Counted from the stretch's first letter, positions 36,223 through 45,982 are shown. The stretch: 64,000 nucleotides of DNA from Bacillota bacterium (GCA_023411555.1 JAEYOQ010000032.1:62001-126000), one strand, 5' to 3'. Translations and numbers: made by a program. Notes: a model not told the origin generated them from the sequence alone.

Positions 36223-37116
36223 ATGCAAGAAAGTGATAACCAGAAATTTATTTTTTTGGACATCGACGGGACAATCTATAGTAAGATGGGAGTAATACCG
36301 GAACATGCGAAAACAGCCATTGAGAAGGCAAAGGAAAAGGGGCATAAAGTATTTGTAAGCACAGGTAGGTCGAAAGCAGGGCTGCCCAAGGATATCTTAG
36401 CCCTGCCATTAGACGGCTATATAGCCTCGGGAGGTGCTTATGTTGAAGCAGAAGGTGAGATTATCTTTAATCAGTATATCGAGCCTGAAGTATTGAGGGA
36501 GGTCTATCAATATCTCATGGTAAATGAGATAGCATTTACCGTAGAAAATAATGAGTTGATATATGGAACGCAGGAACAGATAGATATACAAAGAAGTATC
36601 TTCGAGGAAAATATAAATAAGCAAAAAGAAAAGTACCAAAGAAGTTTAGACAATAGAATATATGAAGAAGCAACCAAGAGGATTGATGAGAATTATAACG
36701 TATTCATTAGATTACTTACTGTGGTGGAAGATTTTCATCAAGTGGAAAGAGTTAATAAGATTATGTTCCGTAGATCTAAAATTTCAAAAGAACAGATGCT
36801 GAGAGAGATAGGAGATTTTATCAATCTATATCCTGGTTCTTTGGATAATTTATTTTTAGGCAGCGGCGAATTTTATCAGAAGGGGATCAATAAAGCAATT
36901 GGTATTCAGAAGATATTAGGTCATTATGGTGCGGAGCAAAAAGATACGATTGCGTTTGGAGATGGTCTTAATGATCTCGAGATGCTCCAATATGTCGGCA
37001 CCGGGGTCGCCATGGGCAATGCAGTAGAGGAACTAAAACAGGTAGCAGATTTTACTACGAAAGAAAGTTATAATGATGGTTTATATTATGGATTTGAAGC
37101 ATGTGGCATAATTTAG
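36223..37116 (+). CDS. HAD-superfamily (Cof-type) phosphatase
   Basis: A 297-residue haloacid dehalogenase-like hydrolase. Motif I is FLDIDGTIYSK (catalytic Asp pair), motif II is VFVSTGRSK, and motif III/IV is IAFGDGLNDLEML. The large cap domain between residues 80 and 200 marks a Cof (class IIB) member. These dephosphorylate sugar phosphates or pyridoxal phosphate. It lies between galE and a DUF4091 gene with an 86-bp gap on the left. Confidence 0.92.
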   Translation: MQESDNQKFIFLDIDGTIYSKMGVIPEHAKTAIEKAKEKGHKVFVSTGRSKAGLPKDILALPLDGYIASGGAYVEAEGEIIFNQYIEPEVLREVYQYLMVNEIAFTVENNELIYGTQEQIDIQRSIFEENINKQKEKYQRSLDNRIYEEATKRIDENYNVFIRLLTVVEDFHQVERVNKIMFRRSKISKEQMLREIGDFINLYPGSLDNLFLGSGEFYQKGINKAIGIQKILGHYGAEQKDTIAFGDGLNDLEMLQYVGTGVAMGNAVEELKQVADFTTKESYNDGLYYGFEACGII

Positions 37117-37227
37117 AACGCTCATTTATAGGATGAATTGAGTTTTCTCAAGACGAGCTTAGCCTCCGAGTTGAATGAGATAAAATTACATAATAAACAA
37201 CAGCATAAGAAAGGTAACGGTGATAAT

Positions 37228-38877
37228 ATGGATAGTGATAAAAAACTGTTAATAAAACAGATTGATTCCCTGGAAAAGGTATTTCCGGATCAGGAGCCTC
37301 TAGAACAAAAGGAGGGGATTACAGCACTATGGGGGGAGACAGCATCCTTTCAGGTTGCTTACTACCTTGATTCAGATAAGTATTTATGTGGAAAGGTCGT
37401 GATAGAAACAGAGCTTCCCTATAGAATCAGAAAGGTCAGTCATGTTCCTGTACAATTCCCCTGCTTGAGAAAAAGAGATGACAATTATCTTCGCACTACC
37501 CCTGGTCTATTCCCTGATTTATTGGAGGATATTCAGGACGGAGAAATCATTCTTGTTCGTGATCAGTGGCATAGTATATGGATTGATTTTGAGATTAATA
37601 ACACGGCTTTAAAAGGAGAATATCCTGTTAAGGTATTGATTTATGATGAGACAGAGGAGCTTCTTGGTCAGATTTCGACCAAGGTTGAGGTTATTGGGGC
37701 AGAGCTCCCCAAGCTTCCCATTAAGCATACCGAATGGTTCTATGCCGATTGTCTTGCTGACTACTATCATGTAGAGGTGTTCTCGGAGGAACATTGGAAG
37801 CTGATCGAAGAGTTTATGAAGACAGCTACCCTTAGAAAGTGCAACACAATTCTCACTCCCTTGTTTACACCTGCGCTTGACACCTATGTTGGTGGAGAGA
37901 GAACCACGGTTCAGTTGGTAAAGGTAACTGTGAGGGAGGGACAATACTCCTTCTGTTTTGATGATTTAGAAAAATGGGTGGACCTTGCTCATCGGTGTGG
38001 ATTTGAATTCTTTGAAATGTCTCATTTATTTACACAATGGGGAATCAAGGCGGCACCTAAGATTATGGCTGACGTTGATGGCACCTATAAGAGAATCTTT
38101 GGATGGGATACACCTGCAACCGGAGGAACCTATGAGGAATTCTTGAAAATATTCTTACCGGAATTAACGAAAGAGCTGAAGAGACTCGGTATTACGGAAA
38201 AATGTTATTTCCATATATCGGATGAGCCCCGGGTACATATGCTGGAGGATTATCAGAATGCGAAAAAGGTAGTGGCCCCCTTCTTAGAAGGATTTCATAT
38301 GCTGGATGCCTTGTCAGAATTATCATTCTATGAGGATGGACTTGTTGAAGTACCTGCATGCTCAATTAATCATATAGAACCCTTCCTTGAGAAGAAGGTA
38401 GAGAACCTGTGGAGCTACTATTGCTGTACACAGGGAACTAAGGTGTCGAATCGATTTATGTCCATGCCATCTTACCGGAATCGCATCTACGGTGTTCAGG
38501 TTTATTTGTATCAGATCAAGGGAATGCTGCATTGGGGTTATAATTTCTATAATAGTATATTATCCATGAGGAATATCAATCCTTATCAGGTTACAGATTG
38601 TGATTTTGGGATGCCCTCCGGGGATGCCTTCCTGGTATATCCGGGACCTGACGGTAAGCCAGAGGAATCAATTCGTATCATGGTTCTGTATGAGGCCATG
38701 GCAGATATCTGTGCCATGTATCTCTTAGAGTCTCTGACCAACCGTGAGACCGTAGAACAGATGATAGAAGAAGAAGCGGGAATGAAGATTACATTTTTAG
38801 AATATCCAAAGGACCCGACCTTCTGTATCAGGCTTCGTAATAGAATTAATCAAAAAATAGGCGAGTTGACGAATTAA
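37228..38877 (+). CDS. DUF4091 glycoside hydrolase-like protein
   Basis: A 549-residue protein with no signal peptide, so probably cytoplasmic. A beta-rich N-terminal region is followed by a barrel-like region with KHTEWFYADCLADYY, ECYFHISDEP-type motif (KCYFHISDEPRVHM) and a C-terminal strand domain. DUF4091 proteins are related to glycoside hydrolases such as GH123, whose catalytic Asp-Glu pair is comparable to the DEP here; this link is inference. The start at 37228 is chosen by family length; a TTG at 37138 is in frame. It follows the NahK-GalE genes, supporting action on an N-acetylhexosamine glycan. Confidence 0.72.
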   Translation: MDSDKKLLIKQIDSLEKVFPDQEPLEQKEGITALWGETASFQVAYYLDSDKYLCGKVVIETELPYRIRKVSHVPVQFPCLRKRDDNYLRTTPGLFPDLLEDIQDGEIILVRDQWHSIWIDFEINNTALKGEYPVKVLIYDETEELLGQISTKVEVIGAELPKLPIKHTEWFYADCLADYYHVEVFSEEHWKLIEEFMKTATLRKCNTILTPLFTPALDTYVGGERTTVQLVKVTVREGQYSFCFDDLEKWVDLAHRCGFEFFEMSHLFTQWGIKAAPKIMADVDGTYKRIFGWDTPATGGTYEEFLKIFLPELTKELKRLGITEKCYFHISDEPRVHMLEDYQNAKKVVAPFLEGFHMLDALSELSFYEDGLVEVPACSINHIEPFLEKKVENLWSYYCCTQGTKVSNRFMSMPSYRNRIYGVQVYLYQIKGMLHWGYNFYNSILSMRNINPYQVTDCDFGMPSGDAFLVYPGPDGKPEESIRIMVLYEAMADICAMYLLESLTNRETVEQMIEEEAGMKITFLEYPKDPTFCIRLRNRINQKIGELTN

Positions 38878-38892
38878 TTTACCCTATAACGG

Positions 38893-38939
38893 AAAAAACA
38901 TAGGTATATACCATCCTTGTGGTGGCATATACCTATGTT
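38893..38939 (-). terminator. Terminator of dps (also faces the DUF4091 gene)
   Basis: A perfect 12-bp stem (38897-38908 with 38928-38939) lies between the convergent DUF4091 and dps genes. On the minus strand it is followed by TTTTTT (38898-38893), so it mainly serves dps. It is a bidirectional candidate. Confidence 0.8.
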
Positions 38940-39005
38940 CATCTTATAAAGCTACTTTTAAACTACCATGCTGTTTTATTCATCAACAACGTATATCAAA
39001 ACAAC

Positions 39006-39446
39006 TTATAGAGATGTTGTCATAGCAGTGAGGAACCATATCTGCTTATTGAAGTAGGAGATATGATCCTCAGCCATATTCGCTACCTCAAAGTCATCTG
39101 TTTCAGATGCTGAAGTACGGATCTTGGAAAGTAAATCCTTCAGATAGGTCAGGTCCTTCTTTAACTCCTTCACTACAAAGTCTACGCTATAATTGGCTGT
39201 ATCGAGCTCTTCGATCTGACTGATTTTCAGATAATCCGATACTTTACCAAGGGGAGCTTCACCTTGAATCTTAAGAGCCTCAGCTGCCTCGTCGAACTTC
39301 TCAAATACCTCTTCATAAACCTCTTCTGTATATTTATGAATGGTTACAAACTGTAACCCGATTACATTCCAGTGCAGCTGGTGAAGCTTTACGTTGAAAA
39401 CATGTAAATCAGCAACATATTGATTTAATAATGATACTTTACTCAT
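39006..39446 (-). CDS. dps: Dps-family ferritin-like DNA-protection protein
   Basis: A 146-residue protein of normal Dps length. The ferroxidase motif is HQLHWNVIGLQFVTIH, followed by FEKFDEAAEALKIQGEAPLG, which supplies the other iron ligands. Dps dodecamers oxidise iron with peroxide and store it, protecting DNA. TAAGGAGGA precedes the ATG. A PerR-like box lies immediately upstream, matching the control of MrgA/Dps in other Firmicutes. Confidence 0.94.
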   Translation of the reverse strand: MSKVSLLNQYVADLHVFNVKLHQLHWNVIGLQFVTIHKYTEEVYEEVFEKFDEAAEALKIQGEAPLGKVSDYLKISQIEELDTANYSVDFVVKELKKDLTYLKDLLSKIRTSASETDDFEVANMAEDHISYFNKQIWFLTAMTTSL

Positions 39447-39464
39447 AATATAATCCTCCTTATA

Positions 39465-39479
39465 TGATAATGATTATTG
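39465..39479 (-). promoter_or_regulatory. PerR-like operator upstream of dps
   Basis: TGATAATGATTATTG has a perfect ATAATGATTAT core and matches the Bacillus PerR consensus TTATAATNATTATAA at 11 of 14 informative positions. It is about 20 bp before the dps start codon. Control by PerR (peroxide) or Fur (iron) is inferred; neither regulator is in the window. Confidence 0.6.
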
Positions 39480-39576
39480 ATTTCTTTTTGCTATGATGTT
39501 ATTATATATTAAAAAATATAAAACATATAGAGACAAATTTGTTTCTAACCTAGGAGGATGTATCCAGGATAAATAA

Positions 39577-39598
39577 AAGTGTCAGCAAGCTGACACTT
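39577..39598. repeat. Second copy of the 22-bp palindrome
   Basis: AAGTGTCAGC and GCTGACACTT around AA, identical to 16037-16058. It lies 66 bp before the start of the HxlR-like gene in the dps-HxlR divergent region. Surrounding bases are not shared, so only the palindrome itself recurs. Confidence 0.85.
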
Positions 39599-39663
39599 AT
39601 TAATAACCATATATGCTCTTTATTGTGCAATCGTGTGATTATTACCATGAAAGAAGGGATAGT

Positions 39664-39966
39664 ATGAGTCAAACGACAGAAGGCTTTAAAATTATTCAAG
39701 ATATTATTAAATTAAAATGGGTCCCTGAGGTTCTGAATGCTATTGGAAAGGATGGTGCTACCTATTCTGAAATATTAAGGCAGGTTGATTACCTGTCCAA
39801 CACGGAGCTTAACCGCAAGCTGGCCATCTTAGTGGAGCGTAAAGCGGTAGAAAAGGTAGAGGTTGAAGGACATAGCCGGTACTGTCTGCTCCCCTTTGGC
39901 AAGGATTTAGATCATATCTTTCGCCATTTCCGGGAGATGGAAGAGAAGTATGCTATTTCTTTATAG
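39664..39966 (+). CDS. HxlR-like winged-helix transcriptional regulator
   Basis: A 100-residue protein with the HxlR pattern: a start helix ending LKWVPEVLNAIG, the recognition region YSEILRQVDYLSNTELNRKL, and a wing VEVEGHSRYCLLPFG. The ATG at 39664 follows GAAAGAAGGGATAGT; an in-frame ATG at 39613 is not supported. It lies divergent from dps. Its 3' end overlaps the convergent ABC-F gene by six bases. Target and signal are unknown. Confidence 0.78.
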   Translation: MSQTTEGFKIIQDIIKLKWVPEVLNAIGKDGATYSEILRQVDYLSNTELNRKLAILVERKAVEKVEVEGHSRYCLLPFGKDLDHIFRHFREMEEKYAISL

Positions 39967-41700
39967 GAGAGTTATCAGCTTCTCCAGCTCCTCTGATAAA
40001 TCCTTGGCAAGCTCTATATCAGAAGCTTTTAAGGCAGCTGCTATCTTCAATTCGAGGGCAATCTTCTTTTGCTCTATCTCAAGATAGTCACGGTCAAAAT
40101 GCTGTGAATAGATCATCTTTCGGAATTTACGAATACTCATTTTACGAAGTGTCTTATCTTCAAGGATTAGGACATAATCCATACAGTTAACAATGGTATA
40201 GAAGTCATGAGAGATCATTAATACAGCCCCTTTGTAATCTCTTATGGCTTGTTCAAGTGCTAATTGTGCATAGGTATCCAGATGGCTGGTGGGCTCATCG
40301 AGTAGAAGTAGGTTTGTTTTATGAGAGGCAACCTTAGCTAACTGCAATATATTTTTCTCACCACCGGATAGAGAGGCGATGAGTTGACGAAGGTCATCTT
40401 CATCAAAATTATAGTTTATCAGGTGATCTGCAACCTCCTGATTGGTCTGAAACCCGGCATCCAGGAACTCGTTCAGTATGGTATTTGTCTCATTAAGGAT
40501 TTCGCTGCTTCGTTGAGATAAATATGATATCTTAATATCCTCCATGATATTAATCGACTGATTGTTATTTTTATAGATATCTCGTAATAAAGTTGTCTTT
40601 CCTGTGCCGTTGGCACCGATTAAGGCAACCTTATCCTTTGAATTCATCTCGAAGCTGACATCCTTAAGAAGGATTTCATCGAAAGTCACGCTATAATCCT
40701 TGACGGTTAAAATAGTAGCTTCCTCTATTTCCTTCTGAGTATCAAAGTGAATATTCGGCTGCTTGATCTCTACAAAGGGTGCTTTAATTCTACGTGCCTC
40801 CAGCCTTTCCTTAATCTTAATCCTGGCCTTTAAGGCTTTGCCTCTGGAAGCCTCTGTAAAGACAGTGGCAGTATTTCTCAGCCTGTTGATTAGCTGCTCA
40901 TTTCGCTCAAGCTCTAAGGTATCTGCCATCGCTAACTCCTGAAGCTCGATCTTTTTTAGCAGTAGTGAGAAGTTGTAATCAATATAGCGTCCATCGAATT
41001 CTTGAAGCTCTTTATTCTCCAGTTGTAGGATCTTATTAAAGCATTGATTAAGCAGATACCGGTTGTGGGTAATTACCAGCATAGTACCCTTGAAGGAATT
41101 GATCAGATTTTTGAGGGAGTTTAGATTCTCAAAATCCAGAAAGACATCGGGCTCGTCCATAATCATCAAGTCAGGGCCGGTTAACATGGCCTTAATGACC
41201 TGAATCAACTTAAACTCACCGCCGCTAAGCTCTGATATCCTTCGATTTTCATGCTTACCCAGATCAGCAGTATTTAATTTTCTTCTTATTATTTGCTCAT
41301 AATCATCCCCACCAATGGCATCATAGGCGTCTAGAATCAGCTGGTATCTTTCTAGTAGGGCATCCATATCCGTTGAGGTTTCCATCTCTATATAAATCGC
41401 TGCCAGCTCTTCCTGCAGCTTGATAAAGTCCTTTGCGATATAATCAAAAACCGTTAATTCCTCTGCATGATCCAGCTTGGAAAACTGGCTCACATATCCG
41501 ATTCTGCAATTCGAATCGAGCTCCAATGTTCCGTCGTACATATACCGATCCGGATCCATAATGATCTCCAACAGAGTGCTTTTACCGCTGCCGCTGGTTC
41601 CTATGAAGGCGCAGTGTTGACCTTTCTCCAAAGTAAATGAAATATCATGAAATAGATCCTTTTGGGGAAAGGAGAAGGATAGATGATCAACTTTTAACAT
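39961..41700 (-). CDS. ABC-F family ATPase
   Basis: A 579-residue soluble protein with two ABC domains and no membrane segments. Domain 1: Walker A GTSGSGKST, signature ELSGGEFKLIQV, Walker B MIMDEPDVFLD. Domain 2: Walker A GANGTGKTTLL, signature SLSGGEKNILQLAK, Walker B LLLDEPTSHLD. A charged helical linker joins them (around 240-310). ABC-F proteins act on ribosomes, as translation factors or in protection from antibiotics. Which role applies here cannot be told from sequence alone. It has a C-terminal helical extension. Confidence 0.9.
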   Translation of the reverse strand: MLKVDHLSFSFPQKDLFHDISFTLEKGQHCAFIGTSGSGKSTLLEIIMDPDRYMYDGTLELDSNCRIGYVSQFSKLDHAEELTVFDYIAKDFIKLQEELAAIYIEMETSTDMDALLERYQLILDAYDAIGGDDYEQIIRRKLNTADLGKHENRRISELSGGEFKLIQVIKAMLTGPDLMIMDEPDVFLDFENLNSLKNLINSFKGTMLVITHNRYLLNQCFNKILQLENKELQEFDGRYIDYNFSLLLKKIELQELAMADTLELERNEQLINRLRNTATVFTEASRGKALKARIKIKERLEARRIKAPFVEIKQPNIHFDTQKEIEEATILTVKDYSVTFDEILLKDVSFEMNSKDKVALIGANGTGKTTLLRDIYKNNNQSINIMEDIKISYLSQRSSEILNETNTILNEFLDAGFQTNQEVADHLINYNFDEDDLRQLIASLSGGEKNILQLAKVASHKTNLLLLDEPTSHLDTYAQLALEQAIRDYKGAVLMISHDFYTIVNCMDYVLILEDKTLRKMSIRKFRKMIYSQHFDRDYLEIEQKKIALELKIAAALKASDIELAKDLSEELEKLITLL

Positions 41701-41933
41701 ATTGTTACCTCTCTTTATCTCTATAAATAGCCTCAGCTCTTCTATATATCATCTACATTTAATCGTAGATTTATTGATTAAGCTTGTAATGATGTGCAAG
41801 GTGCACTGGGCTAGCATAACATTTTTTTCGACAGTTGGCAATTGCTTTCCAGAGAGGGTGTAAATTCAAATGTATAAATAAGGGATAAAACTCACAATCT
41901 AATCAGTAAGCTGATTGAAAAAAGGAAGATATA

Positions 41934-43781
41934 ATGAAGCATAATAATTATCATAATATGTTAAGGCAGGAAAGCTTCGAGGATGATTTGATTGATAACT
42001 TCGCACTTCCGAATGCTGTATTGGCTCCGACCTATGCAGCTTTATGGATCGTAATGCATGATGAGATGCTTTTTCTGCATAAATGGATCTTTGGGGCAAA
42101 TGCCTTGTTATACGTCTTGATCTATTTGCTACTGAAGTTCGCAGTTTTCCGGCGCTATAGAAGAATAATCTATCAGACTGCCTATATCATAACCAACACG
42201 GTCGCAATTTATCTAACCTATGCCAATGGGTTTAAGATGGATTATACTCTTATGCTATTGATGATTTCCGCCTATATCTGCTTAAGCTTTGAGGATTACA
42301 AGCTACTTATCAGCTATCTGATCATTGCAGGAAGCTGCATGTCTGCTATTCTATTAAGCCGAATACGATACGGACTTTATTATGAGTATGAATTAACCTT
42401 TGTTCTTAGTTTCCTTGTCTTGGCGATTGCAGCGGTTACATTACGAAAAACCAGAGACAGGGATCTGGTTAAGATGTTTGAGATGGCACACTATGACACC
42501 CTAACCGGCTTGGCGAATCGCAGGTATCTTCAAATCTATCTAAAGGAGATACTGAAGGAAAGGGTTAATGAAAAGCAGTGCTTAACTGCTATGTTTATCG
42601 ATATTGATAACTTTAAGAAGATAAATGATACCATGGGTCACTATTATGGAGACTCAGTACTGGCACAGATTGCGAAGTTAATATCCCAATGTCTGTCAGA
42701 GGAGGATTTCCTGGCGAAATACGGCGGGGATGAGTTTGTAGCTATACTTCCCGGTGCAGATCCAGCCTATGCGGAGAAGGTGGCAAAAAGTATCATTGAA
42801 GCACTTTCAAAGCCTCTCCTAGTATCAAATAAAAAAAATGAGGTATCGGCAAGTATAGGAATCAGTCTATACCCAAAGGATGCACGTACAGGCGAGGAGT
42901 TACTCCGAAAAGCTGATATTGCAATGTACTATGGAAAGGCGAGTGGAAAGAACACCTATCATTTCTTCAATAAAGAGATAAGGGAGGTTATCTATAAAAA
43001 GTCCATTATCGAGCAAAGCTTAAAAAATGCTTTGGCTCGTAGTGAATTGGAGCTTTACTATCAGCCGGTTATCGAGCTATCCAGTGGAACCATTATCGGT
43101 GCAGAAGCCCTACTTCGCTGGAGACATCCGGAATATGGAATAGTCTATCCTAGTGAATTCATTCCCCTGGCGGAAGAAAATGGTCTTATCATATCCATTG
43201 GAGAATGGGTATTGGCATCGGTCTGTCATCAGAATAAAGCATGGCAGCAGATGGGACTGCATCCTATCACGATAGCAGTAAATGTTTCCTACCATCAATT
43301 GAAATACAGCAATTATATTGGATTTTTAGAAAAAGTACTCAAGGAAAGTGGTCTGGAGCCCAAGTACCTAGAACTTGAGATAACCGAAAGTATCCTTCGT
43401 GAGGCTATGGATTTAAAATCCTTTGTGGATGAATTAAAGAAGTTGGGGATAAGGCTTGCCATTGATGACTTCGGTGTGGGTTATTCTTCCCTGAACATAC
43501 TACAACATGTGGATTTTAATAACCTTAAGATTGATATGTCCTTTCTTCGGGAGGTACCGGAAAATCCAAAGGCAGCTGCTATGGTGAAGACAATCATAGA
43601 GATCGGAAGAATTATTGAGAGTAAAATTACAGCAGAGGGAGTAGAAAACTCATCCCAGGTGGAGTTTCTAAGGAAGAATGGTTGTAATAATGCCCAGGGC
43701 TACTTTTTTCACTCTCCACAAACTACCGAACAATTCACAGACCTATTGGGGAGATGGAAGGAGCTGTCTGGAGAGTGGTAA
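41934..43781 (+). CDS. Membrane GGDEF–EAL cyclic-di-GMP protein
   Basis: A 615-residue protein. About six membrane segments (residues 30-170) lead to a GGDEF domain (about 180-345) with intact GGDEF at 264-268, so diguanylate cyclase activity is possible. The inhibitory I-site is degenerate (SEED in place of RxxD). The EAL domain (about 360-605) has EALLRW, NVSYHQL, ELEITES, IDDFGVGYSS, KIDMSF and TAEGVE, all the usual phosphodiesterase residues. Net activity is probably cleavage or bifunctional. AAAGGAAGATATA precedes the ATG. Confidence 0.95.
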   Translation: MKHNNYHNMLRQESFEDDLIDNFALPNAVLAPTYAALWIVMHDEMLFLHKWIFGANALLYVLIYLLLKFAVFRRYRRIIYQTAYIITNTVAIYLTYANGFKMDYTLMLLMISAYICLSFEDYKLLISYLIIAGSCMSAILLSRIRYGLYYEYELTFVLSFLVLAIAAVTLRKTRDRDLVKMFEMAHYDTLTGLANRRYLQIYLKEILKERVNEKQCLTAMFIDIDNFKKINDTMGHYYGDSVLAQIAKLISQCLSEEDFLAKYGGDEFVAILPGADPAYAEKVAKSIIEALSKPLLVSNKKNEVSASIGISLYPKDARTGEELLRKADIAMYYGKASGKNTYHFFNKEIREVIYKKSIIEQSLKNALARSELELYYQPVIELSSGTIIGAEALLRWRHPEYGIVYPSEFIPLAEENGLIISIGEWVLASVCHQNKAWQQMGLHPITIAVNVSYHQLKYSNYIGFLEKVLKESGLEPKYLELEITESILREAMDLKSFVDELKKLGIRLAIDDFGVGYSSLNILQHVDFNNLKIDMSFLREVPENPKAAAMVKTIIEIGRIIESKITAEGVENSSQVEFLRKNGCNNAQGYFFHSPQTTEQFTDLLGRWKELSGEW

Positions 43782-43903
43782 GGACGGACCTTTCCTGCTT
43801 TGCTTACCGTAACGAGCTTAGAAGACACGTGTTAAGCACACAAAGCAGATAACAGTCCGCCCTTCACCCAAGGCTTTATGGTTTGTAATAACCCTTTGCT
43901 TCC

Positions 43904-45982
43904 TTATTTCTGATTCAGTGTTTTATATAATTGACCAAGCAGAACTCGGTTTGGATCCTGACTTAACTCCCAGATCATGATACCACCCAAGCCCTTACTT
44001 GTTACATAGCTTGCCTTTTCCGCCATGGATTGCTCATCCTCATAGGTGATGAAGGTAGAGCCGTTAAAGAGATAAGGAACCTTAGAGGTCTCATGGAAGT
44101 AACGTACATAACCCGGTGTGTTAATATAATTACCCGCTATATTGGCATAGCTTATGGTAGCTATTCCAGAATAGGTCTGATATAAGCCTTGATTAATATT
44201 TGCTACGGATTTATAGATATATCCGTAGAAGGGAACACCCATATTAAGCTTTTCCTTGGGGAAGCCGGTATTCAGCCATTCGGTGATGGTGGTATCCAGG
44301 CTGATTTTATAGGGCTGCAGGGGATCAATGCTATAAAGGGGGGAATTAAAGTTGGTAAGAGGCTCCCAGGAGCCATGGATATCATAGGTCATAATATTGG
44401 CATAATCTATATATTTGTTTATTTCCATTAACTCAATGTTTTTTAGATACCAACTTCCTGCTGCTCCAGCGAAGGTCAATACATAGTCCTTGCCGTCAAT
44501 GGCTTCCTGCTTATTAAGCATTTCTCTTAATGTCTTGAGGAGTAATGTGAAATTCTGCTTGTCTTCCGGTCTTCTAGTATTTGTAGCAAGACCGCCGCTT
44601 ACGGGATATTCCCAATCAATATCAATTCCATCAAAGCCATATTTCACGATAAAGTCGACAGCGCTTTTCGCAAACGTATTTCTGAACTCTTCGGTAAGTG
44701 CTGCATCGGAGAATCTTGCAGACCAGGACCAACCTCCGACGGAAATAAGGGTCTTAAGGGCTGGGTTTACGATCTTCAATTGATTTAGCTGCTTGATATT
44801 GGCTGCATCAATGTCCGGATATCCCAAGGTGATTTTAAGGTCGCTACCGATATTGGCAAAGGCATAGTTGATATGAGTAAGCTTTGTTGCGTCGATTTTA
44901 TCTGGAGTAAAACCTGAGTATTTGGACCAGGCTGCGTAATATCCCACCACCTTCTTGGTTTGCGACTCCTGTGGTAATGAAGATGATGTGGTTGGAGGCG
45001 AAGTGGGGGCTGGTGTAACGGTTGGAGTCGGTGCTACAGGCTTCTTCACTGTTATTTTACTGGATAGCTTAACTCCGTTGACGGATGCATAGATCGTTGC
45101 TGTACCAGCCGCTTTGGCGGTAATCTTTCCCGAGGAGGATACAGTAGCAATGGATTTATCGCTGGAGGACCAGGTGATTGTATCCTTGGTCCCTGTAACA
45201 CTTAATGTCTTGGTATCACCGACTGTAAGAGACACGGACGTCTTACTGATTTTTACCACTGTAATCTTACTGGATAGCTTAACTCCGTTGACGGATGCAT
45301 AGATCGTTGCTGTACCAGCCGCCTTGGCGGTAATCTTTCCCGAGGAGGATACAGTAGCAATGGATTTATTACTAGAGGACCAGGTGATCTTATTTTTGGT
45401 TCCTGAGACACTTAAGGTCTTGGAGTCACCTACGCTAAGGGTTGCGGAAGACTTACTGATTTTTACTACAGTAATTTTGCTGGATAGCTTAACGCCGTTA
45501 ACCGAGGCGTAGATCGTTGCGGTACCTGCTGACTTAGCAGTAATCTTTCCCGAGGAGGATACAGTAGCAACGGATTTATTACCGGAGGACCAGGTGATCT
45601 TATTTTTGGTCCCTGCGACGCTTAAGGTCTTGGTAGAACCGGATACAAGGGTCGCTGAGGACTTACTGATCTTAACAACGGTTACTTTTGAGGATAGCTT
45701 TTTACCGTTGACAGTAGCATAGATGGTTGTAGTCCCGGGAGCCTTGGCTGTTACCTTTCCTTTTGAGGTCACAGTTGCAATGGATCGGTTATTGGAGCTC
45801 CAGGTAACCTTTTTTGTTGTGCCAAGTACAGATAAGGTCCTAGTAGAGCCGGCAGTCAGTGTAAATGCAGTGCTGCTCATTTTTATGGTAGCCGCTTCAG
45901 CCTTAGGTGCACTCGTAAAAAAGAATATGACCACAAGGAAAAGAATCAAAGGCATTGATATGTATTTTTTGTTATCTTTCAA
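43904..45982 (-). CDS. Secreted GH18 chitinase with four Big2 domains
   Basis: A 692-residue protein. A signal peptide ends near AEA (residues 29-31), then four tandem Big2 immunoglobulin-like domains of 70 residues (about 32-315), a Pro/Thr linker (PTPTVTPAPTSPPTT) and a GH18 domain (about 345-692). The catalytic motif DGIDIDWEYP is intact, with SVGGWSWSARF and MTYDIHG also present, so chitinase or endo-N-acetylglucosaminidase activity is likely. The Big2 repeats probably extend the enzyme from the cell surface. GGAGG precedes the ATG. Chitin or N-glycan degradation would yield GlcNAc, relevant to the NahK cluster 7 kb away. Confidence 0.94.
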   Translation of the reverse strand: MKDNKKYISMPLILFLVVIFFFTSAPKAEAATIKMSSTAFTLTAGSTRTLSVLGTTKKVTWSSNNRSIATVTSKGKVTAKAPGTTTIYATVNGKKLSSKVTVVKISKSSATLVSGSTKTLSVAGTKNKITWSSGNKSVATVSSSGKITAKSAGTATIYASVNGVKLSSKITVVKISKSSATLSVGDSKTLSVSGTKNKITWSSSNKSIATVSSSGKITAKAAGTATIYASVNGVKLSSKITVVKISKTSVSLTVGDTKTLSVTGTKDTITWSSSDKSIATVSSSGKITAKAAGTATIYASVNGVKLSSKITVKKPVAPTPTVTPAPTSPPTTSSSLPQESQTKKVVGYYAAWSKYSGFTPDKIDATKLTHINYAFANIGSDLKITLGYPDIDAANIKQLNQLKIVNPALKTLISVGGWSWSARFSDAALTEEFRNTFAKSAVDFIVKYGFDGIDIDWEYPVSGGLATNTRRPEDKQNFTLLLKTLREMLNKQEAIDGKDYVLTFAGAAGSWYLKNIELMEINKYIDYANIMTYDIHGSWEPLTNFNSPLYSIDPLQPYKISLDTTITEWLNTGFPKEKLNMGVPFYGYIYKSVANINQGLYQTYSGIATISYANIAGNYINTPGYVRYFHETSKVPYLFNGSTFITYEDEQSMAEKASYVTSKGLGGIMIWELSQDPNRVLLGQLYKTLNQK
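45061..45900 (-). repeat. Four 210-bp tandem repeats encoding Big2 domains
   Basis: The motif GGATAGCTT recurs at about 45062, 45272, 45482 and 45692, giving a 210-bp (70-codon) period. The first three copies by coordinate are nearly identical at the DNA level, while the one encoding the N-terminal domain (45691-45900) is more diverged. This suggests recent unequal duplication within the gene. Confidence 0.85.

Noticed and set aside
45061..45900. Regular repeats that could suggest a CRISPR array
   Set aside because: The 210-bp period is 70 codons within one open frame and encodes Big2 domains; there are no short repeats with unique spacers.
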